Assembly (NCBI RefSeq): GCF_001886855.1
Contig: NZ_CP013197.1
Coordinates: forward strand, 434,001-498,000
Length of the DNA stretch: 64,000 bases
Direction: 5' to 3'
Source: Spiroplasma citri
GTDB lineage: Bacteria; Bacillota_I; Bacilli_A; Mycoplasmatales; Mycoplasmataceae
Shown here: piece by piece, positions 32,868 through 41,526 of the stretch
Layout: the number at the start of each line of letters is the position of its first letter
Position numbering within the stretch: the stretch's first letter is position 1
Made by a program: the position numbers and the translations under genes
The notes under the pieces: generated by a model
What the model was told of the DNA's origin: nothing
Databases searched by the model: none
Seen by the model: only the letters and a program-made list of their open reading frames with translations

Positions 32868-33604
32868 TGGAACGCTTACAAAAAGTTATTGCAGCAAAAG
32901 GTTATTGCTCACGACGAAAAGCAGAAGAACTAATTATTCAAGGAAGAGTTAAAGTTAATAATGTTGTGGTAACAACATTGGGCACTAAAGTTGGCAAAAA
33001 TGATCAAATAAATAATCAAATTCTTATGAATGAAAATTCAAATAAAATTTATTTAATGCTGAACAAACGACGGAATTGTGTTTCAACGATGTATGATCCG
33101 CAACATCGCAAAACAGTTTTAACTTATGTTAAAGGTATTTCAGAACGAATTTATCCGGTAGGTCGCTTAGACTATGATACTAGTGGTCTTTTACTATTGA
33201 CTAATGATGGAGAATTTACTAATATTATTACACACCCAAGTCATATTATTAATAAGACATATCATGTTTTACTTTCTGGTTATCTTTCAAAACAACAATT
33301 ACAACAATTAGCAACAGGAATTGAAATTGAGCCAGGAATTATAAGAAGCCAAGCACAAGCAAAATTAGTAAAATATGAAGAAGTAAAAAATGTTTTGATT
33401 CTTTTATTAACTATTCATGAAGTCAGAAAACATCAAGTTAAAAAAATGATACAATCATTAGGGCATGAAGTTATTAAATTAAAACGAATTGCAATTGGTT
33501 TTTTACAATTAGATGAAACATTAAAGCCTGGTGAATGACGTTATTTAAAGCCCAAAGAAATTAAACGTTTTTTTGGAATAGCATCACACTTAAAAACAAA
33601 ATAA
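32867..33604 (+). CDS. rluB: rRNA pseudouridine synthase (RluB family)
   Basis: 245 residues. An N-terminal S4 RNA-binding domain (LQKVIAAKGYCSRRKAEELI) precedes the RsuA/RluB catalytic domain, with the catalytic Asp in VGRLDYDTSGLLLLTNDG. It converts a uridine of 23S rRNA to pseudouridine. EVRKHQVKKM is the usual late motif (normally EGRNRQVRRM). Placement after scpB is standard in Firmicutes. The frame continues through TGA at GEWRYLKPKE. Confidence 0.9.
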
Positions 33605-33619
33605 AGGAGAGAAAAAACA

Positions 33620-34228
33620 ATGCGGATTACATTAGCAGGAGTTGTTGGAGTTGGAAAATCAACTGTTAGTAAGCTATTGGGAAAAAAGCATCATTATATG
33701 GTAATGGATGAGCCAGTTGAGGAGAATCCATATTTAGATCAGTATTATGCTGATCCAAAAGATATGGCTTTTAAAATGCAAGTATATATGGTAATGGCGC
33801 GTAGTAAACAATTAAAACAAGCAAAAATAACATCTAATATTATTTTTGACCGTAGTATTTTAGAAGACCCAATTTTTGTTGATGTTTTATATGAGTTAGG
33901 ATATATGAATACAACAGATTATAAAGTTTATAAAGAATTTTATGATGTTGTTGTTTTACAAAGTTTATATTTAGATGAAAACATTAAACCAGAATTAGTT
34001 GTTTATTTACGAGTTGATCCAGAGATAGCAATGGAACGAATTACCAAAAGAGGCCGCGCTAGTGAACAAAATATTGGCAGCGCTTATTGAACATTATTAA
34101 ACCGAAAATATGAGGAATGATATGAACGCTCAAAAGATAAGTTTAATTTTTTAGTTATTGATGCCAATCATAAAACACCAGAAGAAATTGTTGCCATAAT
34201 TTCAGAAAAATTAATTGAAAAGAAATAA
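33620..34228 (+). CDS. dgk: deoxynucleoside kinase (deoxyadenosine/deoxyguanosine type)
   Basis: 202 residues. P-loop AGVVGVGKST at residues 6-15; the substrate motif DEPVEENPYLDQYYADP; the DRS motif (FDRSILEDPIF); and RITKRGRASEQ of the lid. It phosphorylates deoxyribonucleosides in nucleotide salvage, important in mollicutes, which lack de novo purine synthesis. Which base it prefers cannot be read directly. GGAGAG lies before the ATG. Its terminator is split by the IS element that follows. Confidence 0.88.
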
Positions 34229-34250
34229 TATAAAAAAACTAGTGTTAATG
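34229..34250 (+). terminator. left arm of split bidirectional terminator
   Basis: 22 bases perfectly complementary to 35535-35556: A7 then CTAGTGTTAATG. Together the arms form a classical bidirectional terminator between convergent dgk and ppa; the IS element now lies in its loop. Confidence 0.7.
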
Positions 34251-34261
34251 AACATCTAAAA

Positions 34262-35523
34262 TAAAATTGACAGAAAAAAGAGACAAACATTTTCTATTAT
34301 ATAATTTTATTGAAAGGATGTTCTTTTCTTATGGCAAAACAATGAAACAAAAATGAAAAACTAGAAATTTTAACATTTGCTGAGTTAAATGGCATTAGAC
34401 TAACAGTTCAAAAATATAACATAGCCAAATCTACTATCCATAGATGACGTGTAGACGCACAAAACAATTTTGATAACCTAGAATGAGGTCGTGGATCTCA
34501 AAGTAAACAAAAGACAAAAAGAAGAATTAGTATTTCAACAATTGACTCAAATGATGTCAAAAAAATGTCACGTTCTGAATTAGAAGATATTGCTAAATTA
34601 CATTTTGCATTAAAAAAGTATGAGGCGAAGACTATTAAAGAAAAGTTCTTCGCCGTAAATAAATTATCAACAGACTATTCTGTTGATTTTTTATGTAGAA
34701 AATTAGGTATTACTAGACAAGGTTATTACTTATGGATTAAACAAGGAAAACCTATGTATAAAAACTATAATTTTGTTTTAGCAGAAATAATACTTGAAAT
34801 ATTTAATAAATTTAAAGGTATTTATGGGTACCCAATGATTACGATTTTGTTAGAAAAATATAAAAATATCAAAGTTAATAAATGAGTAGTCTATCGCTAT
34901 ATGAAAATATTAAAAATTAAGTCTATTCGGAAGAAAATAAAACCGAATTATTTTAAATCAGGTCCTCTAAGATTCCCAAATATCTTAAAACGAGATTTTG
35001 TTACATCTGAACCAAACAAAAAATGAGTGACAGATATTACATATTTACCTATTAAGAATGGAATGGTATATTTATCAATTGTTCGTGACTTACTCAATGG
35101 TGAAATAATAGATTGAAAATTATCAAATCATGCTGATGCTAATTTGAGTTTTAAGAATTTAGTATCAGCTTGAAATTATGCAGGACGTCCCAAAAAATTA
35201 ATTATTCATTCAGATCAAGGCTATGCATATACATCCCCGCAATGAAAAGAATTGTGTGAAAAAATGGGAATTATTATTTCGATGTCTCGCCGTGGTAATT
35301 CACCAGATAATGGTGCTTGTGAAACTTGATTCAGTTTATTTAAAAATGAATGTTTTTTCTTATATAAACGAAACAGCCTTAATTTTAGTAATATTATGAA
35401 CATTGTTTCAAATTATGTTGATTTCTATAATTTTGTCAGACCTAGAGTTAAACAAAGAAAAACTCTATTCGAACAACGAATGGAGTTTCAAAATAAAAAT
35501 GTCTCTTTTTTCTGTCAATTTTA
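34262..35523 (+). mobile_element. IS3-family insertion sequence
   Basis: Perfect 24-base terminal inverted repeats at 34262-34285 and 35500-35523 (beginning TAAAATTGACAGAAAAAAG) bound a single transposase gene. The right repeat lies within the end of that gene. No clear target duplication is seen. An outer 22-base inverted repeat flanks it 11 bases away on each side and is best read as the host terminator. The element is intact. Confidence 0.85.
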
Positions 35524-35524
35524 A
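34331..35524 (+). CDS. IS3-family transposase, single frame
   Basis: 397 residues. An N-terminal helix-turn-helix part (IAKSTIHRWRVDA), then an HTH_21-like region (GIYGYPMITILLEKY), then an rve integrase core with D235 (WVTDITYL), D295 (IIHSDQGYAY) and E331 (NGACETWF). The D-E spacing of 35 residues is typical of IS3. Most IS3 elements make the transposase from two frames by -1 slippage; here one uninterrupted frame covers both parts. The GAAAGGATG site before the ATG lies in an inverted repeat with GAACATC at 34250, which may limit translation. Confidence 0.92.
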
Positions 35525-35534
35525 TTGGCATTGT

Positions 35535-35556
35535 CATTAACACTAGTTTTTTTATA
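35535..35556 (-). terminator. right arm of split bidirectional terminator
   Basis: Complement of 34229-34250; CATTAACACTAG then T7. It starts a few bases after the ppa stop on the minus strand. Confidence 0.7.
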
Positions 35557-35559
35557 TGT

Positions 35560-36123
35560 TTAAATTTGCCCTAATCCTTTTTCTTTTCAAATTTTCATCA
35601 CAGCATCTTTTCCTTTTGTTTCTAAAATATCTTTGTATTCTAAATAACGTTCTTGGCATTCTTTAATTTCTTTTAAAGCTTGGTCTAATCCACTTCAACC
35701 ATTAATTTTAACTTCTTTTTTTTGTAATGTTTTATATTGTAAAAAGAAAGTTTCAATTTCATTTCGTATTGCTAATGGAACATCTTCTAAAGTTTGAATA
35801 TGATTAAAACGAGGATCATCTCCCATAACAGCCATTAATTTTGTGTCAATTTCACCGTTATCAATCATATTAATTGTTCCTAAAATACGAACATTAATTT
35901 GACAGCCAGGAATTGTTGGATAAGTGCTTAATGAGATTACATCAAGGGGGTCGCCATCTCAATCTAATGTATTTTCAATAAAACCATATTCTCCTGGATA
36001 AAAATTAGCACCATATAAAACACGATCTAAAACGATTCGTCCTGTTTTAAGATCGTATTCATATTTATGACCAGACCCCTTAGGGATTTCAACGATAATT
36101 GGTAAAACATTATTTTTACTCAT
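35560..36123 (-). CDS. ppa: inorganic pyrophosphatase
   Basis: 187 residues, family I soluble pyrophosphatase. Signatures: VEIPKGSGHKYEYD, YPGEYGFIENTL and the metal-binding DGDPLDVISLS. It hydrolyses PPi and drives biosynthesis. The start at 36123 follows GGAAGAAAAATA on the minus strand; an in-frame upstream ATG at 36177 lacks this site. The frame reads through TGA (TLDWDGDPLD, NGWSGLD). Confidence 0.95.
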
Positions 36124-36528
36124 TATTTTTCTTCCTTTCATTAATTTCCTAATTATTAATATAGCATAGAAAGGCAAATAATGTTATGCCTTTTTAATCC
36201 TTTTCATTTTTTTGTAGTAATATTAAACAGAATTATTGTGTTATATTCGGGAAAATAAAAGATAATTATTATTTTTATGCCAATTATAAATTTAAATAAA
36301 GTAAGAATTATATTATATACTAACACATTTTTAATAAAACTATTAAATTATTTTTATTTATTTTAAAAAAATGAAAAATTTTGGTAATTTGCTCAATTTA
36401 GGTATACAATGAAAGTAAGAAAGAAGGCTATGAAGAAACAAATAAAATTGTATTAAAAAATGTATCAAATTACCAACTTATCAAACTTATAAAAAATAAA
36501 AAATTGATAAATTAGGAGGCCAATTACT
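36124..36528. other. intergenic region with promoter of spiralin-like gene
   Basis: Divergent spacer between ppa and the spiralin-like gene. TTGGTA, a 16-base gap and TATACA near 36385-36412 could be a promoter on the plus strand; AGGAGGC sits before 36529. No other gene or repeat was found in this AT-rich stretch. Confidence 0.45.
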
Positions 36529-37029
36529 ATGAATACATTAAAATACATTACATTAGTAGGACTTGCAACAACACCTGCTGTGACTGCAACTTAATTACCA
36601 ATCTTAGAAACCAATAGCAATATTGCTATTTCATCAAATAGTTTGTTACAAGATGCGGCCACTATTGAACAAAAAGCTGCGAAAGCTATTGCTAATCAAC
36701 TTCGTATGGAACCAGCAGATGGATCATCATTAAAAGAAGGACAAAAATTAAATGAAGCAAAAGAAGTAATTTTCAAACACATTGATGGAGTTAAAATTGA
36801 TTCCATCGCTTCAATTGAAAATGACCTGGATGCTAGAGAAATTACTAATGCTATTATGAACATCACTGTTGGCAATATAGAAATTCCAAATGGAGATACT
36901 AAACTTTTAAAAGCTGGATATCAAAAAATAACAATTAATCTAAAAATTAATGAAACAAATAATATTATGTCTATAATCTTAGTTAATGTTAAAGCATTTG
37001 AAGTTTTAATAAACAGTAAAAATAATTAG
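36529..37029 (+). pseudogene. spiralin-like secreted protein 1, in-frame stop
   Basis: 166 codons. The start YITLVGLATTPAVTA is a signal-peptide-like stretch without a lipobox Cys. TAA at 36592-36594 stands where the neighbouring paralogue has a Ser codon (TTTSLP vs TAT-stop-LP), so one base change ended it. The following part (ADGSSLKEGQKLNEAKEVIF, ITNAIMNITVGNIEIPNG, GYQKITINLKINE) resembles the repeat domain of spiralin-type surface proteins. Resemblance is by pattern only. The strong AGGAGG site and hairpin terminator suggest recent activity. Confidence 0.6.
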
Positions 37030-37043
37030 AATAAAATTAATGC

Positions 37044-37084
37044 TAAAATTGCTTCATATAAATTGTATGAAGCAATTTATTTAA
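37044..37084 (+). terminator. Rho-independent terminator
   Basis: AAATTGCTTCATA and TATGAAGCAATTT pair closely, followed by ATTTAATT. Confidence 0.75.
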
Positions 37085-37117
37085 TTATTAAAAAAGAAAA
37101 AGGAGATCAATTAAATT

Positions 37118-37952
37118 ATGTGTAAATTAATTAAATGCCTTACATTAGCAGGATTTTTAACTGGACCTATTGTTACAACGACTTCATTACCAAGTTTCAA
37201 TTCAAATCAAGAAGTTTTTAAAGATTTCAATTATGATTGTGGATTAGAAGCAATTGCTTTAACTTATATTAAAGAAGCAGTTAGTGAAATTGAATCAGTT
37301 GATGGATCAAGTTTACATGCCGGACAAAGTTACGATACTGCTTTTCAATTATTATGAGTTGCAATTGAACAATCAAAAATTAAAGCAATAGAAAAAGCAA
37401 ACAATATTGGTGATAAAAAAGTTAGAGAAGAAATTATTACATTAATAAACAGCTTAAAAGATAATGGTGATGCAAAAATCATTGAAAAAACTGCTGTTTT
37501 AAGAACAGGAAATAATGAAATCTTAATGGATTTATACCTTGGTTCTGCAAAAGATACAGTACACATTATATTATATAGTGTTCAATTGTCACAAGACCCT
37601 GATACATTTTTGGTTCAAGTTCTTAATAAAGGAATGGCTTATGGTTCAGAATTGAGAGCAAAACAAAAATTAGAAGCCGGCATTACCTTACTTATGAAGC
37701 TTTATTGATAGCAATAAAAAAGATGCAATAGAGGCAATAACAAACAGAGAAGATATTAAAAATATTAAAATTAAAGAAAAACTTGTTAATTTAGTAAAAG
37801 AGTTATCTAGTGAAAACTTAACAATTGCAAAAACTAATAAAACTAAAATTTTAATTGAAGGATTTAATAGCATTATAGTTACTATAAATTTTCCTAAAAA
37901 TGAATACAATGCAACAATCAAACTAGGAAATGTTAAACCTGAAACAGAATAA
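37118..37952 (+). pseudogene. spiralin-like secreted protein 2, frameshifted
   Basis: About 277 residues in three frames. The start MCKLIKCLTLAGFLTGPIV is a signal-peptide-like stretch (the Cys come too early for a lipobox). It carries two copies of a domain beginning DGSSLHAGQSYDTAFQLLW and YGSELRAKQKLEAG. Frames change near 37688 (to TYEALLIAIKK) and near 37718 (to KDAIEAITNREDIKNIKI), then it stays open to NVKPETE. Paralogue of the gene just upstream. A long perfect hairpin follows. Confidence 0.6.
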
Positions 37953-37954
37953 AT

Positions 37955-38009
37955 TGTTGGATATAAAATGCTTTGTATATAATTTATACAAAGCATTTTA
38001 TATCCAACC
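37955..38009 (+). terminator. very long perfect hairpin
   Basis: About 23 paired bases: GTTGGATATAAAATGC... with its exact complement, loop TAATT. There is no T run, so it may act as a 3' mRNA stabiliser as much as a terminator. Confidence 0.65.
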
Positions 38010-38080
38010 TAATAATTTTTATAGTTAGTTTTTACTTTGCTATATTTTAAAAATAATTTATAATTAAATAAGGTGATAAT

Positions 38081-38785
38081 ATGCAGACAAAAATAAAAGA
38101 TTTATTTTACTTAGATACAAAAAGAGTTGTTGCAATGGCAATTGTGATTGCTTTATATGTTTTATTGTCATGATTAAGTAAAATAATGAATTTGACAGTT
38201 TTTCCAGTTGCTTCGTTTTTGAAAATTGAATTAACTGATTTTTTAATGTTATTAGCTCTTCGTTTGTTTGGTATTATTTATGCTACTTTTTTAACTATTA
38301 GTGTTAGTTGGTTAAGAATTGTTTACTTAGCTGATACTCCAATTGCTGTATTTGCTTTAATGTTATCTGATTTAATCTTTTTATTAGTTTTTTGATTAGG
38401 TGATAACTTTTTCCGAAAAGGAATTAATCGCTTGTTTAAAAATAATTTTTCAAAAAAAACTGATTATTTAATTACAACAATAAATGTTGGATTAGCAACA
38501 ATTACTGTTTCATTTGTAATGGCATTATTTAATTGATTATTTATTTATGATATGTATGCTCATTTTTTAAATCTTTCCCGCGAAATAGTACAAGGATTTA
38601 AAAGTATTTTAGTACCAATAATTATTCCTTTTAATTTATTGAAATTTACAATTAATAGTATTGTTTTTATCTTAATTTATCGCGCAGTAATTCACCTGCA
38701 AAAGCAATTTATAATAATAAAACCAAGAAAAGAAGTAACAGAAGCATTACATGATTATAATATTATTGATGAAATTTATTTTTAA
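38081..38785 (+). CDS. ECF transporter S component (substrate unknown)
   Basis: 234 residues and about six hydrophobic segments. The block FPVASFLKIELTDFLMLLALRLFG resembles the conserved loop of ECF-type vitamin S components (RibU/FolT/ThiT group). It would bind a vitamin outside and dock to a shared EcfAAT module encoded elsewhere. RibU-like is my best guess, but the substrate cannot be fixed. AGGTGATA precedes the ATG. A tRNA gene follows. Confidence 0.7.
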
Positions 38786-38844
38786 AAAAGCAAACTTATT
38801 TTCTTGAAAATATTCTTTAATTTATGTTATTATTTCTATGGTAT

Positions 38845-38921
38845 GCCCACGTAGCTCAGTAGGAGAGAGCATGCGCCTTCTAAGCGTAGGGTCGGGAGTT
38901 CGAATCTCTCCGTGGGCGCCA
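38845..38921 (+). tRNA. tRNA-Arg(UCU)
   Basis: 77 bases with encoded CCA. Acceptor GCCCACG pairs with CGTGGGC; D arm GCTC/GAGC; anticodon stem TGCGC/GCGTA with loop CTTCTAA gives anticodon TCT (codons AGA/AGG); T loop TTCGAAT. Discriminator is G. Confidence 0.93.
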
Positions 38922-38941
38922 TTTTTTAAATTGTAATTAAA

Positions 38942-38985
38942 TTAAAAACCTTATTTAATCATTTAAATAAGGTTTTATTTTTTTA
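38942..38985 (+). terminator. Rho-independent terminator
   Basis: AAAACCTTATTTAA and TTAAATAAGGTTTT pair around a short TCAT loop, followed by ATTTTTTT. Confidence 0.85.
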
Positions 38986-39037
38986 AAATTGTTATAATAA
39001 TATAAATGATTATTTTTTTCTAAGGAGGATTTATTAA

Positions 39038-39796
39038 ATGCAAACACCATTGAATTATTATGATGAATTAATTGATGAGATTAAAAAATTAATTAGCAAT
39101 TATGACTATAATGGTGCCTTTGTTAAAATTAATGATGAATTAATGATGCCTTATATTCCTCAACAAGTTGAAACAGTATTGAGAAGATTATTACAAGAAG
39201 TTAATGAAAAAATGCAAGAGCAAAAACCAAGAGAAACAACAGTTTGAACATTAGCAAAAATTAGTGATATTTTAGCAAATCCAGCTGATGAAGAAACACA
39301 ATTATTAGCTTTTCAATATTTAAAAGACCAAAATTTACGACAAATTTTACCAGTAATTTGTAAATATTTTTTGAATAAAAAAGTAACTGATTTTGCAAAG
39401 ATTTATTTATTATATTTATTAAAAAAACAAGAAATTACAGAAATCTTTGAAGTGAAAAAAACAAATGGCACTTTTCACTTGAATCCAAGCCAAATAATAC
39501 CATATAAAGAAAATGAACAAGTTAAGACCATAATGAAATTATTAGACCAATGAGTTTATAATGATAATCCTAGTTTATATCATACTTGCTTATATTTGCT
39601 AGAAACATACTATTATAATTTATATCCTTATTTTTTAGAAAATAATGAAGAAAAAGCACTAACTGTAGCTATTATATATCAAGGTCATCGGATGTATGGT
39701 GAGCAAATAGTAGTCCAAGATTTGGTAGAACAATTTAAAGTCCAAGTTGAAATAGTAAAAAAATATCTTCCTTACTTAGATCAAGAAGGATTATAA
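39038..39796 (+). CDS. DUF3196-like mollicute protein
   Basis: 252 residues, all-helical in appearance, with TPR-like repeats (YNGAFVKINDELMMPYIP, QVETVLRRLLQEVNEK, FQYLKDQNLRQILPVICKYF). Length and acidic TPR-like start match the mollicute-specific DUF3196 family, which is of unknown function. It has a strong TAAGGAGG site. Three TGA-Trp codons must be read through. Position just before tig may matter, but no functional link is known. Confidence 0.6.
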
Positions 39797-39914
39797 AATA
39801 AATTATTATTTAGAAATAAGTCATAAAAGCAAAATAAATTGGGAAAAAAAGTTATTTAAAGTCATTCTTTTTGTTATAATAAATTATGTGCAATAATTAG
39901 TTAAGGAGTAAAAT

Positions 39915-41210
39915 ATGAAATTTAAAGCGGAAAAAATACAAGATAAAGGAATTGGAAAATGATATGTAATCATTGATGGTACAGAATGAACAGATTATAT
40001 TCAAAAAGCTGAAAAAAAAGCAGCAGAGCAATTAGAGGTCCCTGGTTTTCGAAAAGGGAAAGTACCTACCGATTTAGTTAAAAAACATTTAACTGAAGCA
40101 AAAATTTTAGATGCAGCGCATCATTTAGTTGTTAATAAAGCTTATAAGTTTGCATTTGATCAAAAATCAGATATTGAACCATTTTCATCACCAGTTCCAA
40201 GTGTACAAAAAATTAGTAAAACAGAATATATCTTACAATTAGAATTTGATTTAAAACCAGAAGTTAAAATTAGTAAGTATACTAGTTTTACTGATAAACA
40301 GTTAAAGAAGACAAAAATTGAAGTTAAAAAAGCAGAGATTGAAGATAATATTAATCAATTACGTAATCGTTTTGTAATTTTTAAACCAAAGATAACAGAA
40401 ATTACAACTGGAGACACAGTAATTTTTGATTTTGAAGGTTTTGTTGATGGAAAACCATTTAAAGGTGGTAAAGCAACAGATTTTACGTTAGAGATTGGTA
40501 GTGGTCAATTTATTCCAGGCTTTGAAGATGCCATGATTGGTTTAAAAACAGGTGATAAGAAAGAAATTAATGTTACTTTCCCAGCAGATTATCATGTTGA
40601 AGAATTAAAAGCAACTCCTGCTATTTTTAAGTTAAATATTAAGGAAGTTAAAACAAAAGAGTTACCAGAATTAAATGATGAATTAGCAAAAGATGTTAAT
40701 TTAAAAGGCATTGATACATTAGCTAAATTGGAAGTGCATGTTAAAAATAATATTTATGAGCAATTATTAAAACAAGAATATGATCATTTTATTGGTAATT
40801 TATTCCGCTTAATTGCAAAAGATTCAAAGATTGCTTTACCAGAATCAATTATTCGTAAAGAAGCAAATCAATTAAAACATGAATTTGAACAAAAGTTACA
40901 AGGTCAACAGCTGGATATGAAAACTTATAAAAAACGAACAGGAATGTCAGAAGAAGATATTTTTAATGAGTTATTTAAAGACGCTAAAAATCGTTTAGAA
41001 AATGGTGTTATTGTTGATGCAGTTGTTCAAAATGAAAATATTACGGCAACTGAAGCAGAAATTGTTGAACAATATGAAAAGTTAGGAAAACAATTTGGAA
41101 TTGATGGTAAAACATTAAAAGAAACAAAATTAGTATCCGATCAACAAGTAAAAGAACAAGTTATTCATGATAAGGTATTTGCCTTTTTATATCAAAATAA
41201 TGGTGAATAG
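39915..41210 (+). CDS. tig: trigger factor
   Basis: 431 residues, ribosome-bound chaperone. The ribosome-binding signature VPGFRKGKVP (residues ~41-50), the FKBP-like prolyl isomerase (TGDTVIFDFEGFVDGKPF ... GSGQFIPGFEDAMIG) and the C-terminal SurA-like arm are in order. AAGGAG precedes the ATG at 39915. The frame begins upstream of 40533 through two TGA-Trp codons (KWYVI, TEWTDY). Confidence 0.95.
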
Positions 41211-41246
41211 AATAAAAACTAACATTATTGTTAGTTTTTTTATATA
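41211..41246 (+). terminator. Rho-independent terminator
   Basis: AAAACTAACA and TGTTAGTTTT around a TTAT loop, with a T run. Confidence 0.85.
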
Positions 41247-41389
41247 GTAGGACAATTTGAAGTAGTATGAAAAGTGCTGAATTTTCTTTCTTTTTGTGGT
41301 ATAATAAGAGTATTATTAATTAAAAACTAGTATTCCTTCATTTTCGGATAAAGATATAATAAACAATAGGGGTGATGATTTTTTAAAAA

Positions 41390-41416
41390 TTAGCACTTAT
41401 CTATTGCAAGTGCTAA
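41390..41416 (+). promoter_or_regulatory. CIRCE operator (HrcA site) upstream of lon
   Basis: TTAGCACTT, nine bases, AAGTGCTAA: a perfect 9-9-9 CIRCE element, differing from consensus only at the innermost base of each arm. It predicts HrcA repression and heat induction of lon. TATAAT boxes occur at about 41300, 41354 and 41424; which one is used is unknown. Confidence 0.9.
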
Positions 41417-41526
41417 TTTTTTTGTTATAATTTTTGTGTAACTTAAATTTATATTGCGATATTTTTTAAGATAAGATAAGATATTTTCAATATAAATGAA
41501 GAAAAGAAACAGGAGGTGTTTTGAAG

